Positions 1 through 6,836 of a stretch of DNA of 8,977 nt are shown here, piece by piece; position 1 is the stretch's first letter, and each line of letters begins with the position of its first letter. Source of the DNA: Actinomycetota bacterium (GTDB taxonomy: Bacteria; Actinomycetota; Actinomycetes; Actinomycetales; Actinomycetaceae); assembly GCA_019425105.1 (NCBI GenBank), contig JAHYYD010000059.1:1-8977 (forward strand). The letters are read 5' to 3'. A program made the translations under genes and the position numbers. The notes under the pieces were generated by a model that was given only the letters and a program-made list of their open reading frames with translations, ran no database searches and was not told the origin of the DNA.

Positions 1-101
1 GACGACTTGACGAATTCACCTGCTTCCTTCAGGTGACCCATCAGTTCTTTGCTGGTGATTCCGAGCTCTTTGGCGAGCTCGTGGACACGCAACTTTGCCA
101 C
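1..101 (-). CDS. infB: Translation initiation factor IF-2, N-terminal fragment (runs off the window)
   Basis: Only the first 33 codons lie in the window; the gene continues beyond position 1. The start is a GTG at 101-99 and the protein begins (M)[19 protein letters not shown], the typical first IF2_N subdomain (a small helical module that opens IF-2 in most bacteria). A GGAG Shine-Dalgarno motif lies about five bases upstream, which supports this GTG over an out-of-frame ATG one base earlier. IF-2 is the GTPase that brings initiator fMet-tRNA to the 30S subunit and drives subunit joining; the GTPase domain is not visible here. It is the last visible gene of the rimP-nusA-ylxR-infB operon, 136 bases after ylxR. 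Identity is very likely from both sequence and gene order. Confidence 0.93.
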   Translation of the reverse strand, partial: MAKLRVHELAKELGITSKELMGHLKEAGEFVKS

Positions 102-118
102 ATTTCTCCATTCCGGAA

Positions 119-139
119 GCGTCTCCGGTCCGGAGACGC
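119..139 (-). promoter_or_regulatory. Inverted repeat in the infB leader
   Basis: The arms gcgtctccgg (119-128) and ccggagacgc (130-139) are perfect reverse complements separated by one base. In RNA this would fold as an 8-bp stem with a five-base loop. It ends about 17 bases before the infB start and just upstream of its Shine-Dalgarno site. No U-run follows it on the minus strand, so it does not look like an intrinsic terminator. It could be a transcript-processing or stability element, or a translational control element for infB; the function is inferred only from position. Confidence 0.45.
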
Positions 140-221
140 CTTACTGATATTGCTGGCAGCTCATCGCTGGGTACTCATCGGGTGCCCATCAGCTTCCAAC
201 CCGCTTCCATTTTCTCGGCGT

Positions 222-240
222 TGATGGCCCGTGGCCATCA
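222..240 (-). repeat. Short hairpin overlapping the ylxR stop codon
   Basis: The arms tgatggcc (222-229) and ggccatca (233-240) form an 8-bp stem with a three-base loop, and the ylxR TGA stop (240-238) is inside the stem. The transcript after it is not U-rich, so full termination here is doubtful. It might be a weak attenuator, a 3'-end stability element between ylxR and infB, or chance in GC-rich DNA. The remaining 102-221 stretch holds the infB-proximal hairpin and no gene that I can support. Confidence 0.3.
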
Positions 241-525
241 CTGGTGGTTGATCAACTCCTCCACGTCGTCCCACACAGCCTCCGACACGTTTCCCGTTCG
301 GAATGCGCGCGCGAGGCCGCGTCTGACTCGAGCTTTCTGGACGCACCCCGCATCGGGGTGGACCCAGGCGCCTCGGCCCGGAAGAGTCGCCGTCGGATCG
401 AGGTGAATCGAGCCGTCTGGCGAACGCACGATCCGCACGAGTGCGGTTCTGTGTGCGCGTGCACCGCATCCGATGCAGGTGCGCCGGGGCCCGGAGGTGG
501 GCACTGGCGGCACAGAATACGACAC
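238..525 (-). CDS. ylxR: YlxR family RNA-binding protein (DUF448)
   Basis: A 95-residue protein with the family hallmarks: RTCIGC at residues 15-20, a central R-I-V-x-x-P-D-G segment near 31-38, and PGRGAWVHP at about 49-57, followed by a C-terminal helix with LARAF. YlxR is a small basic protein encoded between nusA and infB in many Gram-positive bacteria; work in other species links it to RNA binding, RNase P and regulation, but its role here cannot be read from sequence. The start is a GTG (525-523) with an AGGGG motif about four bases upstream. In-frame GTG codons at residues 5 and 8 are alternatives with poorer spacing. The gene lies 44 bases after nusA and the gap is filled by a 13-bp hairpin that covers the ribosome-binding site. 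Identity is strong from motif and synteny. Confidence 0.93.
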   Translation of the reverse strand: MSYSVPPVPTSGPRRTCIGCGARAHRTALVRIVRSPDGSIHLDPTATLPGRGAWVHPDAGCVQKARVRRGLARAFRTGNVSEAVWDDVEELINHQ

Positions 526-556
526 AATCCCCTAGCTTAGTCCAGCTAGGGGATTG
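525..556 (-). promoter_or_regulatory. 13-bp perfect hairpin masking the ylxR ribosome-binding site
   Basis: The arms caatcccctagct (525-537) and agctaggggattg (544-556) are perfect reverse complements around a six-base loop. In the minus-strand transcript the 3' arm carries the AGGGG Shine-Dalgarno motif, and its last base is the first G of the ylxR GTG start. The stem begins 13 bases after the nusA stop. No U-tract follows, so a simple intrinsic terminator is unlikely. The geometry suggests that ylxR initiation is restrained unless the stem is opened, for example by ribosomes leaving nusA, by a protein, or by processing. The structure is seen; the role is inferred. Confidence 0.6.
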
Positions 557-569
557 CTCGTCTCAGATT

Positions 570-1598
570 CTATGAGCGACTTGTCACGTCGTCGGGGGTC
601 GAGACGCGCGAGGCGATCGCGTCGTCGCCGGTTTCCGTGTCGGCGTGGATGTCGATGTGGTAGTTCGTCAGGCGCGCGGCGAGGCGAGCATTCTGGCCTT
701 CCTTGCCGATGGCGAGCGAGAGCTGGAAGTCCGGGACGATGGCCGTCGCAGTGCGATTATCCACCGAGTGGACGACAACGCGAGTGACGCGGGCGGGCGA
801 CAGCGAGTTTGCGACAAAGCGCGCAGGGTCGTCGGAGTAGTCAACGATGTCGATCTTCTCCCCGCCCAGCTCGGCCATGACGGAGCGCACGCGCGCGCCC
901 ATCGGGCCGATGCACGCGCCCTTGGCGTTGATGCCCTCGCGCGTGGCGGCCACCGCGATCTTCGTGCGGTGTCCGGCCTCGCGGGCAATCGCCTTGATCT
1001 TGACGAGGCCCTGCTGGATCTCGGGAACCTCGCGCTGGAAGAGGCCGGCGACGAGGTTGGGGTGGGTGCGCGACAGGGTGATGCGCGGTCCGCGCTCGGT
1101 GCGCTCGACGCCCACGACGTAGGCGCGAATGCGGTCACCGTGTCGGTAGGTCTCGCCGGGGACCTTTTCGCCGTCGGGCAGGACAGCCTCGAAATCGTCG
1201 GAGACCTGGACCATCGTGGGTCGTCCGGGGCGCGGAGCCTGGACGGTGCCCGTGATGACCTGTCCTTCGCGTCCCGCGAAGTCGCCGAACACGCGCTGGT
1301 CGTCGGCGTCACGCAGACGCTGCATGATGACGGAGCGGGCGGTCGACTGGGCGATACGGCCGAAGTTCTTCGGGGTGTCGTCGAACTCGCCAATGGGGTT
1401 GCCGTCTTCGTCTTCGTCCATGGCCATGACGGTGACGCGACCGGTCTTCTTGTCGATTTCGATGCGGGCCTGGGAGATGGCTCCGGGCAGGTTGTGATAC
1501 GCCTTGAGGAGGGCTTCTTCGATGGCGTCAACGAGGGTTTCGAGGCTGACGCCCTTCTCGTTTTCCACCATCCGCAGTGCGGTCATATCGATTTCCAT
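570..1598 (-). CDS. nusA: Transcription termination/antitermination factor NusA
   Basis: A 342-residue protein beginning MEIDMTALRMVENEKGVSLE, the classic NusA start. Domains in order: N-terminal RNA polymerase-binding domain (about 1-120), an S1 RNA-binding domain (about 115-178, containing GQVITGTVQ and RIRAYVVGV), KH1 (about 200-275, with GPMGARVRSVMAELGGEKID near 231-250) and KH2 (about 280-320, with LAIGKEGQNARLAARLT at 295-311). It lacks the extra acidic repeats of the enterobacterial protein, as expected for Gram-positive NusA. It binds RNA polymerase and nascent RNA and controls pausing, termination and antitermination. The start ATG has an AGGAG site whose first bases are the TAG stop of rimP; only six bases separate the two genes, so translation is probably coupled. 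Confidence 0.97.
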   Translation of the reverse strand: MEIDMTALRMVENEKGVSLETLVDAIEEALLKAYHNLPGAISQARIEIDKKTGRVTVMAMDEDEDGNPIGEFDDTPKNFGRIAQSTARSVIMQRLRDADDQRVFGDFAGREGQVITGTVQAPRPGRPTMVQVSDDFEAVLPDGEKVPGETYRHGDRIRAYVVGVERTERGPRITLSRTHPNLVAGLFQREVPEIQQGLVKIKAIAREAGHRTKIAVAATREGINAKGACIGPMGARVRSVMAELGGEKIDIVDYSDDPARFVANSLSPARVTRVVVHSVDNRTATAIVPDFQLSLAIGKEGQNARLAARLTNYHIDIHADTETGDDAIASRVSTPDDVTSRS

Positions 1599-1604
1599 GG
1601 TCTC

Positions 1605-2075
1605 CTACTTCCCCGTTCCAAAGTCGACGCGGGAGCGCGCCTTCCTCATGTCAGAATAGTCAATGGTAGTCGTTTCACCGTCGACATCGATCGTTGCACT
1701 GGTCTCGTCAGCCGCCACGACGCGTCCGGAAACATATCCACCGGCGCGCAGCTTGATGCGCACGAGGCGTCCGATCTGGCGCATCCAATGCCCGACTTTC
1801 GTCAGTTCGCGTTCGGCTCCCGGCGTGGACACTTCCAGCAGGTATTCGCCGTCGATCGGGTCCGCGGCGTCCAGTGCTTTCGACACGGCACGAGACACCT
1901 CAGCGAGCGTGTCGGAGTCGATTCCGTCGGCGCCGATCGGCGCTTCGACGATGACCCGCAGGAGCGGCATCGCATCGGAGCGCGAGCGGGTCACTGAGTC
2001 CAGTTCCAGTCCCGACTGTTCGACCACGGGAGCCAGCAGCTCCTCGAGCGGTCCATCTGACGTGGACGATGCCAT
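1605..2075 (-). CDS. rimP: Ribosome maturation factor RimP
   Basis: A 156-residue protein, the usual family size. The N-terminal domain (about 1-85) has LEELLAPVVEQSGLELDSV, the R-V-I-V-E strand, and D-T-L-A-E-V-S-R-A-V-S-K-A-L-D. It is followed by the signature YLLEVSTPGAERELT (about 79-93) and a C-terminal SH3-like barrel (about 95-150, G-R-L-V-R-I-K-L and GRVVAADETSATIDVDG). RimP acts in 30S subunit maturation near the 3' domain assembly steps. It is the first gene of the operon with nusA, ylxR and infB, and it faces a divergent lipoprotein gene across 71 bases. The start ATG at 2075 has a GATAGG purine stretch upstream as a weak ribosome-binding site. Identity is secure from the signature motif and gene order. 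Confidence 0.96.
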   Translation of the reverse strand: MASSTSDGPLEELLAPVVEQSGLELDSVTRSRSDAMPLLRVIVEAPIGADGIDSDTLAEVSRAVSKALDAADPIDGEYLLEVSTPGAERELTKVGHWMRQIGRLVRIKLRAGGYVSGRVVAADETSATIDVDGETTTIDYSDMRKARSRVDFGTGK

Positions 2076-2146
2076 ATGCGCCTATCTTTCTCTCGCGTAC
2101 GCGGGTCAGTTCCCTATCCTACCCGGGGGTGTGGGATGATGCGGGT
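2076..2146. promoter_or_regulatory. Divergent promoter region between rimP and the lipoprotein gene
   Basis: The 71-base gap must hold the promoters of both divergent genes. A TATCCTA heptamer at 2115-2121 reads TATCCT on the plus strand and TAGGAT on the minus strand, so two -10-like elements overlap almost completely. The plus-strand element would place a start near 2127, about 20 bases before the lipoprotein GTG; the minus one would place a start near 2109, about 34 bases before rimP. No convincing -35 box is seen on either side, so this is a candidate only. Confidence 0.35.
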
Positions 2147-3151
2147 GTGCGTTTCGCAAAACTGACTTTAACCACACGCCACTTCCCCGGCCTCGTCGCC
2201 ACTGGGGTGGCGGTTCTCGCGCTGTCCGCGTGCTCGTCGTCCTCTCTGCCCACCCTGACCGGATTCGCCGCCGTACGCGACCAAGCTGCGCGCACGGAGT
2301 CGGCGGCTTCCGATCGGGCGACCCAGCTTGCCGAGGTCGCGACGGACTGCGCGTCCTGTTCGGCGGCTCTGCGCGCTGTCGCGGCGGCCTCGGACGAGCG
2401 CCTGGAGGCACTGGGTGGCCTGTGGGACCCGTGGGGCGGAACCCCGCCCGAGGGTGCCTCTGCCCCCGCCGCCGTGTCCGAGGCCCCCACCGACGTGTCG
2501 GCGTTCGTCGCGTGGCTTGCCCGCACGGCGACCCGCGACCTGGAGATCGCCGCGGACACGAATCGTACGAGCGCCGATGAGGCCCGCACCCTGTCGGCTG
2601 CGGCACTCGGTCGTTACGCGAGCGCGGTCACGATCGCCCAGGCGTATGGCATTGACCTGGATGCAGGGCTAGACCAAGCGCTCCTTGTCAACGACCGCGT
2701 GAATGCGGCCTCGCGTCAGGGAGTCCAGACCTGGTCAATCGATCTTTTCGACGCGCCGGGAATATCAGCGTCCTTCGCCCCCTCGGGCAAGGATCTGGCA
2801 TCCTCTCAGGAGCTGTCGAGTGCAGTCGCTACCTGGGATTGCACGGCGTCAACCCTCCCTCAGGCGCAGGTGAGTGCGGGCACGCTGAGTGACGCATACG
2901 CCGTGTCGGGTGAGCTACTCACGCGCGCCGACACCGCGCTGCGTGCCGGAGCTGCCGACACACGAACGCCTCGCTGCACACTTGGTTTCCTCGATGCACC
3001 CTCCCTGGCATCAAACCTGCTCGCGGCGGACTCCGCCATGCTGGCCAGCAACTCCTCCGATGTGCGCAGCGCCGGTGCCAGCGCCGCGTTGGCGGACATC
3101 CAGCAGTGGGCTCCTCGCACGTCCCTGCCCGCCCTCATCGGCACGCGCTGA
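2147..3151 (+). CDS. Ala-rich lipoprotein of unknown function, divergent from rimP
   Basis: Taken from the GTG at 2147 the protein has 334 residues. It starts with a basic n-region (RFAKLTLTTRH), a hydrophobic stretch, and the lipobox LSAC ending at Cys29, so it should be exported and lipid-anchored to the outer face of the membrane. An upstream ATG at 2069 would put an unsuitable tail before the signal peptide; a GTG at 2129 is also possible. The mature part is Ala/Ser/Asp-rich and probably helical. It contains CASC (68-71), later cysteines at 232 and 277, and a W-P-W-G-G-containing loop near 93-98. The position beside rimP recalls DUF4439 ferritin-like proteins found next to rimP in mycobacteria (Rv2844 near Rv2842c), but I do not see a clear ferritin-like metal motif, so this link is tentative. 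Function is unknown. Confidence 0.8.
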   Translation: MRFAKLTLTTRHFPGLVATGVAVLALSACSSSSLPTLTGFAAVRDQAARTESAASDRATQLAEVATDCASCSAALRAVAAASDERLEALGGLWDPWGGTPPEGASAPAAVSEAPTDVSAFVAWLARTATRDLEIAADTNRTSADEARTLSAAALGRYASAVTIAQAYGIDLDAGLDQALLVNDRVNAASRQGVQTWSIDLFDAPGISASFAPSGKDLASSQELSSAVATWDCTASTLPQAQVSAGTLSDAYAVSGELLTRADTALRAGAADTRTPRCTLGFLDAPSLASNLLAADSAMLASNSSDVRSAGASAALADIQQWAPRTSLPALIGTR

Positions 3152-3188
3152 CAGCAAGCTCCTCGCCTCACGGGCGCTTCCATACAGG

Positions 3189-3228
3189 CACGAGGGCCGC
3201 TCCCCCATCCCGGGGAGCGGCCCTCGTG
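3189..3228. terminator. Strong intrinsic terminator between convergent lipoprotein gene and leuB
   Basis: The arms cacgagggccgctcccc (3189-3205) and ggggagcggccctcgtg (3212-3228) make a perfect 17-bp GC-rich stem with a six-base loop (catccc). On the plus strand TTT follows directly, the better terminator orientation; the minus side has only a poor T tract. It begins 38 bases after the lipoprotein stop and lies 14 bases beyond the leuB stop, so it probably serves both convergent genes. Confidence 0.88.
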
Positions 3229-3241
3229 TTTCGCGTGAGTC

Positions 3242-4291
3242 TCAGACCCTAGCGGCGATGTCATCGCCGATCTGCGAGGTGGAGCGCACGAGCGGATGCC
3301 CGGCTGCCGCAGCCTCGGCTCGCGCCGCCATGTCGGCGTCGATCGCGGCGCGCACACGCTCGGCTTCCTCGGCGTAGCCCATGAAGTCGAGCATCAGCGC
3401 GACCGAGGAGATGGTCGCGGTCGGATCCGCCTTGCCCTGTCCCGCGATGTCGGGGGCAGAGCCGTGCACGGGCTCGAACATGGAGGGGTACTCGCGCGAG
3501 GGGTTGAGGTTGCCGGACGCACTCAGGCCGATACCACCGGTCACGGCCCCGGCCTCGTCGGTGAGGATGTCACCGAAAAGGTTGTCAGTGACAATAACGT
3601 CGAAGCGCGCGGGGTCGGTGACCATGTAGATGGTGGCAGCGTCGATGTGGCAGTAATCGACGCGCACCTCGGGATACTCCTCCCCCACCTCGTCGACGAT
3701 GCGACGCCACATGTGTCCGGCGTTCACCAGGACGTTGTGCTTGTGGACGAGGGTGAGGTGCTTCTTGCGCGAGGCGGCCGCTTCGAAGGCGTAGCGCACG
3801 ACGCGCTCGACACCGTAGGCGGTGTTGACGCTGACCTCGGTTGCGATCTCGTGCGGGGTGCCCACGCGCACGGCACCGCCGTTACCGCAGTAGAGGCCCT
3901 CTGTGCCTTCGCGCACGACGACGAAGTCGATGTCGCCGGGGTTAGCCAGGGGGCTGGGCACACCCTCGTAGTACTTGGAGGGACGCAGGTTCACGTAGTG
4001 GTCGAGAGCGAAGCGCAGCTTGAGCAGCAGGCCTCGTTCAAGGACGCCGGAGGGGACGGAGGGGTCGCCGACTGCGCCGAGGAGAATCACGTCGTGGCGC
4101 TTGATGGCCTCGAGGTCCTCGTCGGTGAGGGTGTCACCGGTGGCGTGCCAGCGCTCGGCCCCCAGGTTGAAGTGGGTCGTGGAGTAGTCGACGCCCTTGT
4201 CTGCCAGGACGCGATCCAGGACCTTGAGGCCTTCGGGGACGACCTCCTTGCCGATGCCGTCGCCGGGGATTACTGCGATGTTCAGTGTCAT
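3242..4291 (-). CDS. leuB: 3-isopropylmalate dehydrogenase
   Basis: A 349-residue cytoplasmic enzyme of leucine synthesis that oxidises and decarboxylates (2R,3S)-3-isopropylmalate to 2-oxoisocaproate with NAD+. Seen in order: [13 protein letters not shown] (6-18); substrate-binding arginines in LKLRF (Arg93) and NLRP (Arg103); VREGTEGLY (126-134, Arg127 and Tyr134); HKHN (183-186, catalytic Lys184); [12 protein letters not shown] (235-246, metal-binding Asp241 and Asp245); and [12 protein letters not shown] (273-284), the NAD-binding signature. All key residues are present. The length matches the short actinobacterial form. The ATG at 4291 is chosen because the product then begins [12 protein letters not shown] and a GGAG site lies four bases upstream; the frame is open further upstream but codes for nothing family-like. 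No leader peptide or T-box is seen upstream. Confidence 0.96.
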   Translation of the reverse strand: MTLNIAVIPGDGIGKEVVPEGLKVLDRVLADKGVDYSTTHFNLGAERWHATGDTLTDEDLEAIKRHDVILLGAVGDPSVPSGVLERGLLLKLRFALDHYVNLRPSKYYEGVPSPLANPGDIDFVVVREGTEGLYCGNGGAVRVGTPHEIATEVSVNTAYGVERVVRYAFEAAASRKKHLTLVHKHNVLVNAGHMWRRIVDEVGEEYPEVRVDYCHIDAATIYMVTDPARFDVIVTDNLFGDILTDEAGAVTGGIGLSASGNLNPSREYPSMFEPVHGSAPDIAGQGKADPTATISSVALMLDFMGYAEEAERVRAAIDADMAARAEAAAAGHPLVRSTSQIGDDIAARV

Positions 4292-4378
4292 AGCTCCATC
4301 TTCCCCCGCCCGAGGCCCCGAGGAGGGAATCGTTCCACCACGTGGGCCGTTTTCCGGGTGACGTCTCCCATAGACGAG

Positions 4379-4418
4379 GCCGGGGCTGGGAGAGCACGTG
4401 CGCTCCCCCAGCCCCGGC
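4379..4418 (-). terminator. Intrinsic terminator after nanH
   Basis: The arms gccggggctggg (minus strand, 4418-4407) and its complement at 4390-4379 give a 12-bp stem, extended by four more pairs including one G-U, around a loop containing cacgtg. It starts 13 bases after the nanH stop. The downstream minus-strand sequence is only weakly T-rich (ctcgtctatgg), so efficiency is uncertain. It separates nanH from the same-strand leuB, whose 4292-4378 leader shows a purine-rich Shine-Dalgarno site but no confident promoter; read-through from nanH into leuB is possible. Confidence 0.7.
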
Positions 4419-4431
4419 TCGGTCAGACGGA

Positions 4432-6675
4432 TCAGATCCACGCACCCGAGGGAGCGAAGAAGTACCAGCGACCGTCGATCAACTGCCAGCCTGTGACCAT
4501 GTGGCCATTGTCGGCGAAGTAGTACCAGGTGGAACCGATGTGCTGCCAGCCGGTGAGCATGGCTCCCGAGGGAGCCAGGTAGTACCAGCTACCGGCGTAC
4601 TGCCAGCCCGTGAGCATCGCCCCGGAGGCGTTGAAGAGGTACCAGGTGCCACCGACCTGCGCCCAGCCGGTCGCCATCGCTCCAGTCGCGGGATCGAGGT
4701 AGTACCAGGCACCATCGTGGACCCAGCCGCTCACGCGGGCACCGTAGGCGTTGTAGTAGCTCCACACGCCACCCTGGTTGTCCCAGCCGGTGACCATCAT
4801 GCCATCTGCGCCGAAGCGGTAGGTGGCCTCGCCGATCGTGATGGTCTGGTTGGTCGCGTAGCTGGAGTCTTCCAGCTGCCACTTCCAGCCGTTTCCGGTG
4901 TTCACCCAATGTGCGGGGGTGACAGCCGGGGCGGGTTCAGGGGTGGGCTGCGGGTCCGGAGTGGGCTGCGGATCCGGAGTGGGGTCCGGAGTGGGCTGCG
5001 GATCCGGAGTCGGCTCTTCGCCGGGGTCGGTCAGCCCCAGGTAGGAGGCGTCAATGCGCATGAACTCGATGTTCTTGTAGCCGCCGGACTCGTACAGCAG
5101 GCCCCAGGTGCCATCCCCGAGGGGATGCAGCGTCGAGTAGGCCATCTCGCCGCTCTCGAAAACCGTGCCGTCGTTCCAGGTGAAGCCGTCATCGTAGGAG
5201 ACCCGGATAGTGCCGTTGGCACGGGCGCTGGACGAATCGGCGTTGGAGAAGAGCAGGACGCGGGCGCGCGCGGATCCCTCGGGGGCGTCCGGGTATGCGC
5301 GCACAATGGAGGCGTTGTTACGCGGGTCGGTCAGATCCCAGTTGTGGCGGAACGGGCCCCAGGTCTGCCCGCCATCGTAGGAGATGGCTTCGAGGCGCTG
5401 GCCGGCGGTGCCCTGCGTACGCGAGTTGAGGAGCAGGCGCCCGTCGGAGAGCTCGACAACCTTGTTCTCGTCGGCGCTGCCCTCGGTGGGCGCGCCGGGC
5501 TTCCAGGTCGCGCCGTGGTCGTCGGAGTAGACGGAGACGGCCATGAGCGAGGTCGTGCCGGAGTTGGCGACCGCGTACTGCTGGATGAGGCGACCGGCGT
5601 GGGCGCCGTAGCGCAGCTGGATTCCTTCACCGGAGGACGCGAAGCGCGTGAACCACTGGTCGGTGTGACCTGCGGTCACCTGGTCGGTGATGGTGCGGGG
5701 GTTGACCCAGGTCTCGCCGTTGTCGTGGGATTCGACGACGTGGGCGTGCAGGATGTTACGCGCTGCGGGGTCAGTGCCCAGCTGGGACTGGAAGAGACCG
5801 GCGTCGTAGGACTTGACCGAGAATAGGAAGATCGTTCCGGTGGTGCGGTCGACGACGAAGGAGGGATCGGAGTAGCCGACCTTCTGCGCGCCGGGGGTGC
5901 CTGCAAGCGCGGTCTGGATGGAGGTCCAGGACTTACCGCCGTCCTTGGAGATGCGGTAGACGATGGAGTTCGCCTGGGGCGCATCCTGGCAGGTATCGGG
6001 GCGCCCGTCCCACGCGGCGATGATCCATCCGTTGGTGGCGGTGGTCAGCGCGGGGATGCGGTGACAGCCAAAGCCGGCGAGGCCTGGGGATGCGAGGCGC
6101 ACCTTCTCGCCGATCGCGTAGTCATGCGGTGTCTCCAGCGGGTCGGGGGCCGGGGGCCGTTCGCCCTGGGCGACGGTCACCGGGTCGGCGTTCGCGGTGA
6201 TGTCACCGGCGATGACGTCTGTGCCGTTGCGGTCGCGGGTGGCGGCCCACGTGGTCATCGGAGTGAAGGTTCCGGCCGCGACGTCGTCGGCGGTCACGGT
6301 GTGCGTCGCGGTCGTGCACTGCTTGGTGGTGTGTGCGGCGAGGTTATGCCAGCGGCAGTTGGGGGCGCCGGTGGTCAGCACGCCGGACAGGTTCGAGGCC
6401 ACCGGGAAGACGGTCAGAGCACTGTCTGTGTTGTTGGTGTAGGTGACGGTGATGGTGATGAGGTCGCCTTCGTACACCGTGTCTCCGTGGGAGTCGGTGC
6501 GCGCCACGGTAACGGTGATGGGGGCCGAGCCTTCGTCGGTTACCGAGGCCGTCACCGGGGCTAGCGCACCGGTGTCACTGGTCGGGGTGGCGAGCGCGGG
6601 AACCGAGAGAGTCGCGCACAGCAGCACGGCTCCCGAGGCTGCCGCGAGGGCACGCCCGTAGTGGCGGAGGGGCAT
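4432..6675 (-). CDS. nanH: Secreted exo-alpha-sialidase (GH33) with C-terminal cell-wall-binding repeats
   Basis: A 747-residue exported enzyme predicted to release terminal sialic acids from host glycoconjugates. Layout: signal peptide (1-29, cleavage after A-L-A); beta-sandwich-like N domain (about 40-170, Cys107 and Cys120); GH33 six-bladed propeller (about 183-548); Pro/Asp linker (552-585); cell-wall-binding repeats (about 588-747). Five Asp boxes S-x-D-x-G-x-x-W start at residues 243, 316, 384, 432 and 493. By alignment from memory with the Micromonospora viridifaciens sialidase, the arginine triad would be Arg206 (in HRIPAL), Arg419 and Arg485, the acid/base Asp231, and the nucleophile Tyr513 with Glu403. 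All are present, so it should be active. His205 replaces the usual aromatic residue before RIP. There is no LPXTG motif. The ATG at 6675 has an AAGGA site upstream. The symbol follows actinomycete usage. Confidence 0.94.
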   Translation of the reverse strand: MPLRHYGRALAAASGAVLLCATLSVPALATPTSDTGALAPVTASVTDEGSAPITVTVARTDSHGDTVYEGDLITITVTYTNNTDSALTVFPVASNLSGVLTTGAPNCRWHNLAAHTTKQCTTATHTVTADDVAAGTFTPMTTWAATRDRNGTDVIAGDITANADPVTVAQGERPPAPDPLETPHDYAIGEKVRLASPGLAGFGCHRIPALTTATNGWIIAAWDGRPDTCQDAPQANSIVYRISKDGGKSWTSIQTALAGTPGAQKVGYSDPSFVVDRTTGTIFLFSVKSYDAGLFQSQLGTDPAARNILHAHVVESHDNGETWVNPRTITDQVTAGHTDQWFTRFASSGEGIQLRYGAHAGRLIQQYAVANSGTTSLMAVSVYSDDHGATWKPGAPTEGSADENKVVELSDGRLLLNSRTQGTAGQRLEAISYDGGQTWGPFRHNWDLTDPRNNASIVRAYPDAPEGSARARVLLFSNADSSSARANGTIRVSYDDGFTWNDGTVFESGEMAYSTLHPLGDGTWGLLYESGGYKNIEFMRIDASYLGLTDPGEEPTPDPQPTPDPTPDPQPTPDPQPTPEPAPAVTPAHWVNTGNGWKWQLEDSSYATNQTITIGEATYRFGADGMMVTGWDNQGGVWSYYNAYGARVSGWVHDGAWYYLDPATGAMATGWAQVGGTWYLFNASGAMLTGWQYAGSWYYLAPSGAMLTGWQHIGSTWYYFADNGHMVTGWQLIDGRWYFFAPSGAWI
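4435..4788 (-). repeat. Six GW-type cell-wall-binding repeats at the NanH C-terminus
   Basis: Residues 630-747 contain six units of 19-20 residues beginning G-W, at 630, 650, 670, 690, 709 and 729. A typical unit reads [20 protein letters not shown]. The W-Y-Y-L/F core and G-x-M-x-T-G-W ending match the choline-binding/cell-wall-binding repeat class of streptococcal and actinomycete surface proteins. An incomplete lead-in unit (about 598-629, with [15 protein letters not shown]) precedes them. These repeats, not sortase, probably hold the enzyme on the surface; the ligand, possibly phosphocholine, cannot be decided from sequence. Confidence 0.88.
4944..5009 (-). repeat. 18-bp tandem repeat coding the P-T-P-D-P-Q linker of NanH
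   Basis: Three 18-bp units (4944-4961, 4962-4979, 4992-5009), close to tgggctgcggatccggag on the plus strand, are joined by a 12-bp partial unit (4980-4991). They encode the proline/aspartate-rich spacer between catalytic propeller and binding repeats. Units are near-identical in DNA, differing by a single base, which suggests recent slippage; the unit lengths are multiples of three, so changes keep frame. Confidence 0.85.
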
Positions 6676-6712
6676 CGTTGGTCCTTCCGAGATGAGTTGT
6701 CAATCAGCGGGC

Positions 6713-6730
6713 AGTGAGTCATGACTCACT
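6713..6730. promoter_or_regulatory. Perfect 18-bp palindrome, candidate operator for nanH
   Basis: The sequence agtgagtcatgactcact is its own exact reverse complement over 18 bases. It lies in the AT-rich 161-base region upstream of nanH, 38 bases before the start codon and just downstream of the candidate -10 element, where a bound dimeric repressor would block transcription. It could also fold in RNA as a 7-bp stem with a catg loop, but there is no T-run after it. No regulator gene is in the window; a GntR- or LacI-type sugar-responsive repressor would be a reasonable guess. Confidence 0.6.
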
Positions 6731-6743
6731 CTCCACGAGATTC

Positions 6744-6772
6744 ATCATACAAATTTAGATGCTGACTAACCA
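6744..6772 (-). promoter_or_regulatory. Candidate nanH promoter
   Basis: On the minus strand a good -10 box TATGAT (6749-6744) is preceded, after 17 bases, by a weak -35 TGGTTA (6772-6767). The start of transcription would fall near 6737, giving a leader of about 62 bases that contains the palindrome and the AAGGA ribosome-binding site. The whole 6676-6836 gap is notably more AT-rich than the flanking genes. No terminator for the upstream glycosyltransferase gene is evident here, so read-through into nanH is possible. Confidence 0.45.
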
Positions 6773-6836
6773 GTTATACGACAGATATTTTTATCAGCGT
6801 CTAGGATAATTACCCCGCAACTTCGAGGACCGGCGT

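Noticed and set aside
645..1997. Long plus-strand open frame opposite nusA and rimP (450 codons)
   Set aside because: It is antisense to two clearly identified genes, its product is low-complexity and unlike any family, and long antisense frames are expected in GC-rich DNA.
2069..2146. Upstream ATG start for the lipoprotein at 2069
   Set aside because: It would overlap the rimP start and place 26 unrelated residues before a well-formed lipoprotein signal peptide; the GTG at 2147 fits better.
3296..5826. Long plus-strand open frames opposite leuB and nanH
   Set aside because: Shadows of confidently assigned genes; products are Gly/Val/Asp-rich with no domain signature.
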